Below, one piece after another: positions 1-8,463 of a stretch of DNA of 64,000 nt. The DNA comes from CADCUY01 sp964242735 (GTDB lineage Bacteria; Actinomycetota; Actinomycetes; Actinomycetales; Quadrisphaeraceae). The position numbers and the translations under genes were made by a program. Where the stretch lies: assembly GCA_964242735.1 (NCBI GenBank), contig CAXTAK010000017.1, positions 17,862 to 81,861 of the forward strand, given 5' to 3'. The notes under the pieces were generated by a model. That model searched no databases. It had not been told where the DNA came from and worked only from the letters and a program-made list of their open reading frames with translations. Each line of letters starts with the position of its first letter. Positions within the stretch are counted from its first letter, which is position 1.

Positions 1-1
1 G

Positions 2-229
2 GGCGTGCTGCTGCGCTGGACCGTCGGCGAGGGCTCCGTCGACGTCGCGGTCGTCGACGGCGGTGGGGGTCCGGTGCGCGTCACCCACGCCGGGCCGGGC
101 GCCGTCGGCGGGCGGGGCATGCAGCTGGTGGACTCCCTCGCGCGGGCGTGGGGCACCGCGGACGAGGGCCAGGGCCGCCGCGCCGTGTGGGCCAGCATCA
201 CCACGGGTCCGCTCCCCCTCGTCGGCTGA
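2..229 (+). CDS. ATP-binding protein, C-terminal fragment (HATPase_c_2 / anti-sigma-factor-like)
   Basis: The gene enters from the left edge, so only the last 75 codons are present. The reading frame is open from the first base and stops at TGA. The segment GGRGMQLVDSLARAWG resembles the C-terminal part of RsbW-like serine kinase ATPase domains, where a glycine-rich loop is followed by a helix and a strand with a conserved tryptophan. In actinobacteria such single-domain ATPases often sit next to the DUF5926 and pheA genes, as here. The N box and the first half of the ATP lid lie outside the window, so the assignment rests on a short match plus context. Its partner cannot be told. Confidence 0.55.
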   Translation, partial: GVLLRWTVGEGSVDVAVVDGGGGPVRVTHAGPGAVGGRGMQLVDSLARAWGTADEGQGRRAVWASITTGPLPLVG

Positions 230-285
230 GCTGCCTCGTCGGCTGAGGGCGGTCCCGCCTCGTCGTGGTCTGCGATCCTGGCGCG

Positions 286-1242
286 GTGACCGAGACCACC
301 GTGACCGACGCCGCCGTGACCCCCGAGCGGCCCACCGCTCAGGTGCCCGTCGTGGGGCAGCGCGAACCCTGCCCGTGCGGGTCCGGCAAGCGCTACAAGA
401 TGTGCCACGGCCGCGCCGGGCGCGCCGCGGCGGCCACCGTCGTCCTGCGCCCCTACCGCGGTCTGCCCGCCGAGCCCGACTGGGTGGCCCTGCGCGAGAT
501 TGTGCCGGCGGCCACCGCGGGCGTGGTCCTGCGTGATGGCGCGGATGGCGCGGAGAGCCCGCGCGTCACCGTGGCGAGCGCCCTGCCCGGTGGGCAGCGG
601 GCGCTGCGCCGCGACGACGGTCAGGTGGTCGTCGCGCTGCGGGGCGCAGCGGGCTCGGGCGACGCCAGCCGCCACGCCGCGGCCGCGCTGCAGGCCGCGC
701 TCACGACCGCGCCGGGCGAGGAGGTGCTGGTCCCCGGCCAGGTCGGGCGGGGTCCCCGGCTCCAGGACCTCCTCGACGTCACCGCCCCCTTCGAGGTGGT
801 GGTGCACCAGGACGACTCCTGGTCGGCCCTCGACGGCGACGGCGACGGCGACGGCGACGGGGACCCCGTGGAGGGTGTCGTGCCCACGGTGCGCCTGGAC
901 GGCGTCGAGGCCGCGTACTGGGCGCAGGTCGGCGTCCGCCGCCACCTGCGGTGGGTGCTGCCGGAGGACGAGCAGCCACTGCTCGACGCCCTCGCCCGCC
1001 TGCACGTGGCCGGGGCGCTCACCGTCGGCGGCGGCAGCCGCTACCTCGGCGCCTTCCGCGCCTGCGGCCTGCTGGTGCCGGTGTGGGACCTCGCGCCGGA
1101 CGCCGAGGCCGCCGACCTCGAGACCCCCACCCGGGTGCTGCGGACCGCCCTGGACGAGGCGCTGAGCTCGACGCAGCCGCTGGACGACGCGCAGCGGCGC
1201 GCCCGCGCGGGGGTCGTCGCCCGCCAGGTCACCCTGCGGTGA
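286..1242 (+). CDS. SEC-C motif / DUF5926 family protein
   Basis: A 318-residue protein with an N-terminal SEC-C zinc motif, EPCPCGSGKRYKMCHG (about residues 28-43): three cysteines and a histidine spaced as in the SecA C-terminus. The remainder matches the layout of DUF5926 proteins, a cytoplasmic family of unknown function that older annotation often labels SecA-like because of the motif alone. It lacks DEAD helicase motifs, so it is not a SecA. A GTG at 286 is preferred over one at 265; a GATCCT -10-like hexamer sits 7 bases before 286, which would give a nearly leaderless mRNA. An acidic DG-repeat linker lies near residue 185. Its TGA overlaps the pheA GTG (GTGA), so the two are likely translated together. 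Confidence 0.8.
   Translation: MTETTVTDAAVTPERPTAQVPVVGQREPCPCGSGKRYKMCHGRAGRAAAATVVLRPYRGLPAEPDWVALREIVPAATAGVVLRDGADGAESPRVTVASALPGGQRALRRDDGQVVVALRGAAGSGDASRHAAAALQAALTTAPGEEVLVPGQVGRGPRLQDLLDVTAPFEVVVHQDDSWSALDGDGDGDGDGDPVEGVVPTVRLDGVEAAYWAQVGVRRHLRWVLPEDEQPLLDALARLHVAGALTVGGGSRYLGAFRACGLLVPVWDLAPDAEAADLETPTRVLRTALDEALSSTQPLDDAQRRARAGVVARQVTLR
832..861 (+). repeat. GACGGC hexamer repeat
   Basis: Five near-identical 6-bp units (the last is GACGGG) code for alternating Asp-Gly in the DUF5926 protein. The unit length is a multiple of three, so changes in copy number would lengthen the linker without breaking the frame. Confidence 0.85.
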
Positions 1243-2180
1243 ACCCGCGGTACGCCTACCTCGGCCCGGTGGGCACCTTCACCGAGTCGGCGCTGCTCCA
1301 GGTCGCCGGGCCCGTGCCCGGCGCCACCACCGATCGCCGGCCCTTCCCGAGCGTGGACGCCGCACTGGACGCCGTGCGCACTCGAGTGTGCGACGTGGCC
1401 GTGGTGCCCATCGAGAACTCCGTCGAGGGCGGGGTCAACGCCACCCTCGACGCCCTCGCCGCCGGCCCGCCGCTGGTCCTCGTCGGTGAGGTCCTCGTGC
1501 CGGTCTCCTTCGTCCTCGCCGCCCGCCCGGGCACGGCGCTGGCGCAGGTCACCCGCGTCGCCAGCCACCCCCACGCCCTCGCGCAGTGCCGGAGCTGGCT
1601 CACCACCCACCTCCCGAGCGCGACCACCGCGGCGAGCCTGTCGACCTCGGCCGCGGCGCAGTCCCTCGCGGAGGGCGCCGCCGCGCACGACGCCGCGCTG
1701 TGCGCGCGGTCGGCGGCGGCCGCCTTCGGCCTCGACGTCCTCGCCGACGGCATCGCGGACCGCGCCGGGGCCGTCACGCGCTTCGTGCTCGTCGCCCGCC
1801 CCGGTGACCTGCCCGCCCCCACGGGCACCGACCGCACCACCGTGGCCGCTCAGCTCCGCCGGGACCGCGCCGGCGCGCTGCTGGACCTGCTCGAGGAGTT
1901 CGCGACCCGCGGCGTGAACCTCACGCGCATCGAGTCGCGCCCCCTGGGCACCGAGCTCGGTCGGTACAGCTTCTCCCTCGACTGCGAGGGGCACGTCGCC
2001 GACCCGCGCGTGGGTGAGGCCCTGATGGGTCTGCGGCGGGTCACCGCCGACCTGCGCTTCCTCGGCTCCTACCCGCGCGCGGACCGCGTGGCCCCGACAG
2101 CGCCCCCAGGCACCACCGACGCCGACTTCGCCCGGGCGCGGGCCTGGCTCGACGCCGTCCGCGGGGGCACGGCCGGCTGA
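1239..2180 (+). CDS. pheA: prephenate dehydratase
   Basis: Converts prephenate to phenylpyruvate in cytoplasmic phenylalanine synthesis. The 313-residue length fits the monofunctional actinobacterial enzyme. Visible signatures are YLGPVGTFTE at residue 7, the substrate-site segment VVPIENSVEGGV at 55, the catalytic TRF triad at 180-182, and a C-terminal ACT domain (about 200-275) with the phenylalanine-binding ESRP motif at 232-235, which implies feedback control by phenylalanine. There is no chorismate mutase domain. GTG at 1239 overlaps the stop of the DUF5926 gene and begins MNPRYAYLGP, a typical start for the family; longer in-frame extensions upstream only read through the neighbouring gene in another frame. 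Convergent with the lipid kinase gene. Confidence 0.95.
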   Translation: MNPRYAYLGPVGTFTESALLQVAGPVPGATTDRRPFPSVDAALDAVRTRVCDVAVVPIENSVEGGVNATLDALAAGPPLVLVGEVLVPVSFVLAARPGTALAQVTRVASHPHALAQCRSWLTTHLPSATTAASLSTSAAAQSLAEGAAAHDAALCARSAAAAFGLDVLADGIADRAGAVTRFVLVARPGDLPAPTGTDRTTVAAQLRRDRAGALLDLLEEFATRGVNLTRIESRPLGTELGRYSFSLDCEGHVADPRVGEALMGLRRVTADLRFLGSYPRADRVAPTAPPGTTDADFARARAWLDAVRGGTAG

Positions 2181-2230
2181 GGCTGGAGGGGTCTGCCGGC
2201 TGAGGCTGGAGGGGTCTGCCGGCTGAGGCT
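2172..2230. repeat. 23-bp direct tandem repeat, about 2.5 copies
   Basis: Units begin at 2172, 2195 and 2218 with an exact 23-bp period. The array carries the stop codon of pheA in its first unit and runs up to the stop codon of the convergent lipid kinase gene. It fills the whole intergenic space. No stem-loop stronger than the local GC-rich pairing is evident. Confidence 0.9.
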
Positions 2231-3432
2231 CAGCGACGCGCCGCGGCCTTCGCCGCCTCGACCTCCCCGGGGGCGGCCTCCTTCGCGCCGGAACCGGGCG
2301 TGACCCGCACCAGCAGCACCCGCTCGTCGACGCGCATCCGCAGCTCGCGCACGTCGCCGATGGGGTCACCGTCGAGCTGGGCCGGCAACGGGGTGTCGCT
2401 GACGAGCGTGATCTCCCGTGCCCGCCACGACTGCAGGCGCCCGTCGCCGCGGCGGTGGCCGGTGATGACCCGCCCGGTGACGTCCACCCACTGCGCGAGG
2501 TTCCGCGGGCCGATGGCCACGACGTCGAGCCACCCGTCGTCGACCTCGGCGTCGGGCAGCAGTGCCAGTCCACCCTGGAGGCGCCCGACGTTGCCGACGA
2601 CCACGGTGCGCACCTTGCGGGTGTGGCTCTGCCCGTCGATGGTCAGCTTCACGCGGGTGCGCGCGCCCCGCACGTGCTGCAGCCCCGAGAACACGTAGGC
2701 GGCGGGCCCCACGCGGGCCTTCAGCGCCTCCGGGGCGTTGGCCATGATCGCGGCGTCGAAGCCCATGCCCGCCATCACCAGGAACGCCCGCTCCTCGGGG
2801 CGCTCGCGCTCCTCGCCCGCGGCCCCGATGACGGTGACCCACCCGACGTCGACGGCGCGGTCCTCACCCGCCAGGGCCACCCGCGTCGCCGCGGCCGCGT
2901 CGCCCGGCGTCATCTCCGCGCCGCGGGGGGTCACGATCTCGAGGTTGCGGGCCAGGAGGTTGCCCGTGCCGGCCGGCACCAGCCCCAGCGGCACTCCCGT
3001 GCCGGCGAGGACCTGCCCGACGCAGCGCACCGTCCCGTCGCCCCCGCACGCCAGCACGATCTCCACCCCGGCCTCCAGGGCCTGGCGGGTCTGCCCGATG
3101 CCCGGGTCGTCCGCGGTGGTCTCCAGCCACAGCGGCGTGGCCCAGCCCGCGTCGGCGGCGCCGCGCTCGATGGCGGCGCGCAGCGGCCCGACGTCCTCGA
3201 ACTTGCTCGGGTTGACCACGACGGCGGCCAGCGGCCGTGGGGGCGCCCCGGCGGCGTCCTCCGGGGCGTACGCCTCCTCCACCGCCGCGGCGACCGAGGC
3301 CCGCCGGGTGGCGTCGAGCTCGCGGCGGTGGCCCGAGCGGCGGAGCGCGACCGCGACGCTGACCACGACGGCGACGATCGCGAGCACCACCGCCACCAGG
3401 AGCAGCACGTCGGTGGCGGTGAGGGCGAACAC
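2230..3432 (-). CDS. diacylglycerol kinase family lipid kinase (DagK/YegS-like)
   Basis: Phosphorylates a lipid such as diacylglycerol at the inner face of the membrane. The 400-residue protein begins with a hydrophobic segment (about 8-29) followed by basic residues, an N-in or signal-anchor arrangement. The catalytic domain (about 67-375) shows PSKF at 75, GGDGT at 130-134 and PAGTGN at 153-158, the nucleotide-binding signatures of the DAGK_cat family. The end is a charged low-complexity tail. GTG at 3432 starts just before the membrane segment. It diverges from serS; actinobacteria commonly keep pheA, a DagK-like gene and serS together. The exact lipid substrate (diacylglycerol, sphingosine-like or other) cannot be read from sequence. 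Confidence 0.88.
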   Translation of the reverse strand: MFALTATDVLLLVAVVLAIVAVVVSVAVALRRSGHRRELDATRRASVAAAVEEAYAPEDAAGAPPRPLAAVVVNPSKFEDVGPLRAAIERGAADAGWATPLWLETTADDPGIGQTRQALEAGVEIVLACGGDGTVRCVGQVLAGTGVPLGLVPAGTGNLLARNLEIVTPRGAEMTPGDAAAATRVALAGEDRAVDVGWVTVIGAAGEERERPEERAFLVMAGMGFDAAIMANAPEALKARVGPAAYVFSGLQHVRGARTRVKLTIDGQSHTRKVRTVVVGNVGRLQGGLALLPDAEVDDGWLDVVAIGPRNLAQWVDVTGRVITGHRRGDGRLQSWRAREITLVSDTPLPAQLDGDPIGDVRELRMRVDERVLLVRVTPGSGAKEAAPGEVEAAKAAARR

Positions 3433-3512
3433 CAGCGAACGGTATCGACGCCGCCCGGTGCGCGTGGCGCCGCCGTAGGGTTGCCCGTCGTGGTCAGCCC
3501 GTGGACGTGTCC

Positions 3513-4778
3513 GTGATCGACGTCAAGCTCCTGCGCGATGACCCCGAGGCCGTCCGCGCCAGCCAGCGGGCCCGAGGGGCCGACGAGGGCCTGGTCGACT
3601 CCGCCGCGACCCTGGACGCCGAGCGCCGCGCCGCCACGGCCGCGGCGGAGTCGCTGCGCGCGGAGCAGAAGGCGCTCGGCCGGGGCGTGGCGAGCTCCCG
3701 GGGTGACGAGCGCACCGCGCTGGTCGAGCGCGGTCGGGCCCTCGCGGGCCGGGTCAAGGACGCCGCGGCGAGCGCCGAGGACCTCGGCGTGCGCTTCGAG
3801 GCCGCCCTGGGGGCGCTGGCGAACGTGGTCGCGCCCGGGGTGCCCGCGGGTGGGGAGGACGACTTCGTGGTGCTGCGCGAGGTCGGGCAGCGGGGCGTCT
3901 TCGAGCACCCCGTGCGCGACCACCTGGAGATCGGGGAGGGACTGCGCGCCATCGACGTCGAGCGCGGCGCGAAGGTCTCGGGCTCGCGCTTCTACTTCCT
4001 CACCGGGGTCGGGGCGCGCCTGGAGCTCGCCCTGCTGAACCTCGCGGTGGCGACCGCGCTCGAGGCGGGCTTCACCCCGATGATCACCCCCACGCTGGTG
4101 CGCCCGCAGGTCATGGCCGGCACCGGGTACCTGGGGGCCCACGCCAGCGAGGTGTACCACCTGCCGGCCGACGACCTGTACCTCGTGGGCACCTCCGAGG
4201 TCGCGCTCGCCGGGTACCACGCCGACGAGGTGCTCGACCTGTCCGACGGTCCGCTGCGCTACGCCGGATGGTCGGCGTGCTACCGCCGCGAGGCCGGCTC
4301 CTACGGCCGTGACACCCGCGGCATCATCCGGGTGCACCAGTTCCACAAGGTCGAGATGTTCAGCTTCGCCCGCGTGGAGGACGCCGAGGCCGAGCACCAG
4401 CGCCTGCTCGCGTGGGAGGAGGGGATGCTGGCCGCCGTGGAGCTGCCGTACCGCGTCATCGAGACCGCGGCCGGTGACCTCGGGGCCTCCGCGGCCCGCA
4501 AGTACGACTGCGAGGCGTGGCTGCCCTCGCAGTCGCGCTACCTCGAGCTGACCTCGACGTCGAACTGCACGACCTTCCAGGCGCGGCGCCTGGGCATCCG
4601 CGAGAAGGGGCCGGACGGCGCCAACCGCCCGGTGGCGACGTTGAACGGCACCCTGGCCACGACCCGCTGGCTGGTGGCGATCCTGGAGAACCACCAGCGC
4701 GCCGACGGCTCGGTGCACGTGCCGGCCGCGCTGCGGCCGCACCTGCAGGGCCTGGCGGAGCTCACCCCGCCGGCCTGA
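3513..4778 (+). CDS. serS: serine--tRNA ligase
   Basis: Charges tRNA-Ser and tRNA-Sec with serine. It has the N-terminal tRNA-binding coiled-coil arm (about residues 1-105) and a class II catalytic core: GSRFYFLTG, the motif 2 arginine in CYRREAGSYGRDTRG, the HQFHKVEMF block and the motif 3 arginine/asparagine region near LNGTLATTRWLVAILEN. At 421 residues it has normal length. The start at GTG 3513 gives MIDVKLLRDDPEAVR, which matches the usual SerRS N-terminus; a GTG at 3501 would add four residues. Neither has a strong ribosome site. A TAGGGT -10-like box at 3476 could drive a short leader. Transcribed divergently from the lipid kinase. Confidence 0.95.
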   Translation: MIDVKLLRDDPEAVRASQRARGADEGLVDSAATLDAERRAATAAAESLRAEQKALGRGVASSRGDERTALVERGRALAGRVKDAAASAEDLGVRFEAALGALANVVAPGVPAGGEDDFVVLREVGQRGVFEHPVRDHLEIGEGLRAIDVERGAKVSGSRFYFLTGVGARLELALLNLAVATALEAGFTPMITPTLVRPQVMAGTGYLGAHASEVYHLPADDLYLVGTSEVALAGYHADEVLDLSDGPLRYAGWSACYRREAGSYGRDTRGIIRVHQFHKVEMFSFARVEDAEAEHQRLLAWEEGMLAAVELPYRVIETAAGDLGASAARKYDCEAWLPSQSRYLELTSTSNCTTFQARRLGIREKGPDGANRPVATLNGTLATTRWLVAILENHQRADGSVHVPAALRPHLQGLAELTPPA

Positions 4779-4787
4779 GGTGGCCGG

Positions 4788-5375
4788 TCAGCGGTCGAGC
4801 AGCGCCGCCAGGTCCACGGGCACCCCGTCACCGACGGGCACGGTGAGGGGCTCGCCCCACGGCTGGCGCGACGACGGACGTGCACCCGTCGTCGCGCGGG
4901 GCGGTGTGCACCACGACCTGGCGGCGCGGGACGTCGACCACCCGGTACGCCGCGACGCGGGCGCCGCCGCAGGCGCGGGCCCTGATCGAGAGGTCCCTGC
5001 GACCGCTCACGGCCACCTCGACGGCCAGGGCGGTGGTCGTGCGAAATCCCCGCTCCACGTCTGCGACGACGGCCGAGTCGGGCTCCGGCATCGACGACGG
5101 GCCAGCCGCCAGCGGGCTCTGCGGCAGCAGGACCCACGGCTCGGGCAGCCGGGGAACCGGGTACCGGTCCAGGACCGCGATGACGAACCCGTGCTCCGGT
5201 CCTTGCGGGCCCACCTCGACCAGCACCCCCTCCAGCAGCTCGACCGGTGCACCCTCGAGGAGCCCGGCGTCGACCATCGCCTCGTACGTCTCGCGCGTCG
5301 ACCCGCGTCGACCCGCGTCGACCCGCGTCGACCCGCGCCAGGGCGCGGTGCGCCGGTGACCTCCTGCTGCGTCAT
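4788..5375 (-). pseudogene. Uma2-family (DUF820) protein, frameshifted
   Basis: The middle frame (5277 to about 4870) reads ETYEAMVDAGLLEG, PVELLEGVLVEV and VAAYRVVDVPRRQVVVHT, typical of Uma2-family restriction-endonuclease-like proteins. The proper C-terminus, PWGEPLTVPVGDGVPVDL ending at 4788, lies in a different frame, so an indel falls near 4866-4872. Upstream, the natural ATG at 5375 (MTQQEV) is out of frame with the core because a 10-bp tandem repeat intervenes at 5295-5334. The usual Lys of the KA..YA motif is also replaced (SIRARACGG). I read this as a decayed gene. The function of Uma2 proteins is unsettled even when intact. A truncated product could still start at the internal ATG 5277. 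Confidence 0.7.
5295..5334. repeat. 10-bp tandem repeat GCGTCGACCC, four copies
   Basis: Four perfect head-to-tail copies in the 5' part of the Uma2-like reading frame. As 10 is not divisible by 3, each gain or loss of a unit shifts the frame between the upstream ATG and the Uma2 core. Confidence 0.95.
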
Positions 5376-5585
5376 GACGACGGGGTGGGGCGGCCAGCGG
5401 GCCCGCCCTCGGCGTCGAGCCGGGCGAGCAGGGCGGGCGCGGCCCTTCTCGCCCCCGCCGTAGAGGGCGAACACCCGGCCGGCGCGGAAGGTGGGCCGCC
5501 CGTGCGCCTCGACCTCGGTGGCCCCGGGGAGGAGCATCGCCAGAGCGCGGAGCCGCGCCAGCACCGGGTCGTCATCGTCGTACAT
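5376..5585 (-). pseudogene. YjbR/MmcQ-like protein, N-terminal fragment
   Basis: Starting at ATG 5585 the frame reads MYDDDDPVLARLRALAMLLP then EVEAHGRPTFRAGRVFALYG, which fits the first 45 residues of MmcQ/YjbR-like (CyaY-fold) proteins. After GGGEKG the sequence loses similarity and runs into the start of the Uma2-like remnant, so roughly the last 70 residues expected for the family are missing. No function is expected. Together with the adjacent remnant it marks a decayed stretch between serS and the polyol genes. Confidence 0.55.
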
Positions 5586-5721
5586 CCGCGGGTGTGCCAC
5601 GGCTGCAGCCCGGTGGAGCGCCGGCGCGGGGGGAAGGGGCGTCATCCCCGCGGCGGGCCGTAAGGTGCCGCCACCCGCTCAGCGGATGCCGCTGTCCGCT
5701 CGACGACCGCAGGAGCCCCCG

Positions 5722-7203
5722 TTGACGACACCGACGCCGCTGTCCACCGCCACCCTCGCCGACCTCGACCCGTCGGTGGCGGTGCCGACGTACGACCGCG
5801 GCGCGGTGACCACGGGCGTCGTCCACATCGGGGTGGGCGGGTTCCACCGGGCGCACCAGGCCATGTACCTCGACGCCCTCATGCGGGCCGGCCGGGCCAT
5901 GGAGTACGGCATCTGCGGGGTGGGGCTGCTGCCCGGCGACGCGAGGATGCGCGACGCCCTGCGGGCGCAGGACGGGCTGTACACGCTGGTGCTCAAGCAC
6001 CCCGACGGCACCCTCGAGCCCCGGGTCATCGGATCGATCACCGAGTACCTCTTCGCCCCCGACGACCCCGAGGCGGTGGTGGAGAAGATGGCCGACCCCG
6101 CGACCCGCATCGTGTCCCTGACCGTCACCGAGGGCGGGTACAGCACCGACCCGGTCACCGGCGAGTTCGCCCCGGGCCCGGCGGTGCTCGCCGACCTGGA
6201 GCCGGGCAGCACGCCGTCGACGACGTTCGGCCTGCTCACCGAGGCCCTGGTCCGGCGCCGCGCGCGGGGCCTGGCGCCGTTCACCGTCATGTCCTGCGAC
6301 AACCTGCAGGGCAACGGCCACCTGGCGCAGAGGGTGTTCACCGCCTTCGCGACGCTGCGCGACGCCGAGCTCGGCGCGTGGGTGGGCAGCGAGGTGGCGT
6401 TCCCGAACTCCATGGTCGACCGCATCACCCCGGCCACCACGCCGGAGGACGTCGGACTCGTCGCGGAGCGCTTCGGCATCGACGACGCCTGGCCGGTGGT
6501 GGCCGAGCCCTTCGCGCAGTGGGCGCTGGAGGACCGGTTCACCAGCGGCCGTCCGCCGCTGGAGGAGGTGGGGGTGCAGGTCGTCGACGACGTCGAGCCG
6601 TACGAGCTCATGAAGCTGCGGCTGCTCAACGCCAGCCACCAGGCGCTGTGCTACGTCGGCCACCTCGCCGGGTACCGCCTGGTGCACGAGGTGTGCCAGG
6701 ACGCGGTGTTCGCCGAGTTCCTCCTGGCCTACATGGACGCCGAGGCCACCCCCACCCTCCAGCCGGTGCCGGGGGTGGACCTCACCGACTACAAGCACAC
6801 GCTGATCGAGCGGTTCTCCAACCCCGGGGTGCGCGACACCGTCGCGCGGCTGTGCGCCGACAGCTCCGACCGCATCCCCACGTGGCTCCTGCCGGTGGTG
6901 CGCGCCAACCTCGCCTCGGGGGGGCCGGTGCGCCTGTCCGCGGCGGTCGTGGCGAGCTGGGCGCGCTACGCCGAGGGCGTCGACGAGCGCGGCGACGCGA
7001 TCACCGTCGTCGACCGCCTCGCCGACCGCCTCGTGCCGCTCGCGCGGCGCCAGCGCACCGAGCCCCTGGCGTTCCTGAGCGACCGCGCCGTCTTCGGCGA
7101 CCTGGCGGACGAGCCCCGCTTCGTCGAGGCGTACACCGACGCCTTGCGCTCGCTGCACGAGCGCGGCGCCCGCGCCACGGTCGAGGCGCTGGTCCGCGGC
7201 TGA
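5722..7203 (+). CDS. mannitol dehydrogenase family (polyol 2-dehydrogenase)
   Basis: NAD-dependent oxidation of a sugar alcohol such as mannitol or arabitol to the ketose, in the cytoplasm. The 493 residues equal the length of long-chain mannitol 2-dehydrogenases. Signatures are the Rossmann segment HIGVGGFHRAHQAMY near residue 34, SCDNLQGNG near 191, PNSMVDRITPAT near 228, and the catalytic-lysine block KLRLLNASHQALCYVG near 298. The start is TTG 5722, with AGGAG at 5711-5715 six bases upstream; a -10-like TAAGGT at 5661 would make a roughly 50-base leader. It is the first gene of the polyol cluster and precedes its LacI regulator. Fructuronate or tagaturonate reductases share the fold, but the DNLQGNG and NASH blocks favour a polyol dehydrogenase. 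Confidence 0.9.
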   Translation: MTTPTPLSTATLADLDPSVAVPTYDRGAVTTGVVHIGVGGFHRAHQAMYLDALMRAGRAMEYGICGVGLLPGDARMRDALRAQDGLYTLVLKHPDGTLEPRVIGSITEYLFAPDDPEAVVEKMADPATRIVSLTVTEGGYSTDPVTGEFAPGPAVLADLEPGSTPSTTFGLLTEALVRRRARGLAPFTVMSCDNLQGNGHLAQRVFTAFATLRDAELGAWVGSEVAFPNSMVDRITPATTPEDVGLVAERFGIDDAWPVVAEPFAQWALEDRFTSGRPPLEEVGVQVVDDVEPYELMKLRLLNASHQALCYVGHLAGYRLVHEVCQDAVFAEFLLAYMDAEATPTLQPVPGVDLTDYKHTLIERFSNPGVRDTVARLCADSSDRIPTWLLPVVRANLASGGPVRLSAAVVASWARYAEGVDERGDAITVVDRLADRLVPLARRQRTEPLAFLSDRAVFGDLADEPRFVEAYTDALRSLHERGARATVEALVRG

Positions 7204-7269
7204 GACCGGCCGCGCCGCACCGGCCCGCGCGGCGTTACGCAACCGTGATCGCTCACCGGTGGTTATCCG

Positions 7270-7285
7270 TTGACAACGTTTGCAC
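7270..7285 (+). promoter_or_regulatory. -35 box overlapped by a LacI-type operator
   Basis: TTGACA at 7270-7275 is a perfect -35 hexamer. It forms the left half of an imperfect palindrome centred on AACGTT (7275-7280), with flanks TTGAC and TGCAC. Central-CG palindromes are typical LacI-family operators. It sits 53 bases before the LacI gene, suggesting autorepression and probably control of the transporter operon. The matching -10 is weak, so the transcription start is not fixed. Confidence 0.55.
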
Positions 7286-7337
7286 CCGGATCGCACACTC
7301 ACCCTGCACGAGACGACGACGTCGAGGGGTGGGCAGC

Positions 7338-8411
7338 ATGGGCATCGCGCCGCAGCGCGTCACCCTCACCGACGTCGCCCGCGCCTCCGGGGTCAGCACC
7401 TCCACCGCCTCCCGCGCCCTGCACGGGGGGGCCGAGGTGCGCGACGAGCTGGCCTTCCGGGTGCGGGCCGCGGCCGAGCAGCTGGGGTACTCCGTCAACC
7501 ACCAGGCGCGGTCCCTGCGCCGAGGCCGGGACGAGGCGATCGGCGTGGCCGTCGAGGACTTCACGATCCCCTTCTTCGGGCGCATCGTCGGGCGGGTCGA
7601 GCAGGCCGCCCACGAGCGCGGGTACGGCGTGGTCATCACCTGCGCCGGCAGCGGGCGCTCCGAGGTGGAGGCGGTCGAACCGCTGCTCTCCCGGGGGGTG
7701 GCGGGGCTGGTGGTCGCCAGCGGCACCAGCGGCGCCCCCCACGGCTACCTGCAGGGTGTGGCCCGTGACCTGCCCGTCGTGCAGGTCGACGCGCTCGGCC
7801 CCAGCGAGGTCTCCGACGCGGTCGGCATCGACAACGCCGGTGCGGGGCGCACCCTGACCGAGCACCTCCTGGCCCACGGCCACGAGCGCATCCTCTTCCT
7901 CGGCAGCGGCGGCGCCGCCAGCACCGTGGTGCTGCGCTCGCAGGGCTACGAGGCCGCGATGGCCGCCGCCGGCCTGGCCCCGCGCACCGCCTGGTTGGGC
8001 TACCGACCGGTCGACGCGCCGGCGCGGGCCGTGGCCGCGCTGGCCGCCGCCACGGACGTCACCGCGGTGATCTCCGGCGTGGCCCGCACCACCATGGGGC
8101 TGATGTCGGCGCTGAAGGTCCTGGGGCGGCGGCGCACGGCCGTCGTCGCCGTCGATGACTTCGCTGGCGCCGACGCCTTCGAGCCGGGCCTGACGGTGCT
8201 GGAGCAGGACGCCGAGGAGATGGGCGCCCGCAGCGCCGCCCTGCTCTTCGAACGCATCGGCGGCTACACCGGCCCGCCGCGCCACGTGCAGCTCGACCTC
8301 GAGCTCATCGTCCGCGGGTCCGGGGAGCTGTCGCCCCACACTGTCGCCAGCCCGACGCCCTCCGCTCCGCAGCCGAGCGACCCGGACCGCACCACCGCAC
8401 CGACCCCCTGA
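7338..8411 (+). CDS. LacI-family transcriptional regulator
   Basis: DNA-binding repressor with a sugar-sensing domain. The N-terminus TLTDVARASGVSTSTASRAL (residues 9-28) is the LacI helix-turn-helix, followed by the hinge helix region NHQARSLRRGRDEAIGVAV. A periplasmic-binding-protein-like effector domain runs from about 65 to 330 and ends ELIVRGSG; the last 25 residues are a proline/threonine-rich tail. ATG 7338 has GAGGGG nine bases upstream. A likely operator lies over the -35 box just before the gene. It separates the polyol dehydrogenase from the ABC importer operon, so it is the obvious candidate local regulator; the inducer is unknown. Confidence 0.92.
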   Translation: MGIAPQRVTLTDVARASGVSTSTASRALHGGAEVRDELAFRVRAAAEQLGYSVNHQARSLRRGRDEAIGVAVEDFTIPFFGRIVGRVEQAAHERGYGVVITCAGSGRSEVEAVEPLLSRGVAGLVVASGTSGAPHGYLQGVARDLPVVQVDALGPSEVSDAVGIDNAGAGRTLTEHLLAHGHERILFLGSGGAASTVVLRSQGYEAAMAAAGLAPRTAWLGYRPVDAPARAVAALAAATDVTAVISGVARTTMGLMSALKVLGRRRTAVVAVDDFAGADAFEPGLTVLEQDAEEMGARSAALLFERIGGYTGPPRHVQLDLELIVRGSGELSPHTVASPTPSAPQPSDPDRTTAPTP

Positions 8412-8463
8412 GACCCCGGCGCAGCAGCCGCGGTCACCGACACACCGAGAGAGAAGGACCACC

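Noticed and set aside
286..1242. SecA preprotein translocase call suggested by the SEC-C motif
   Set aside because: Only the zinc motif is shared; there is no nucleotide-binding domain and the length is far too short.
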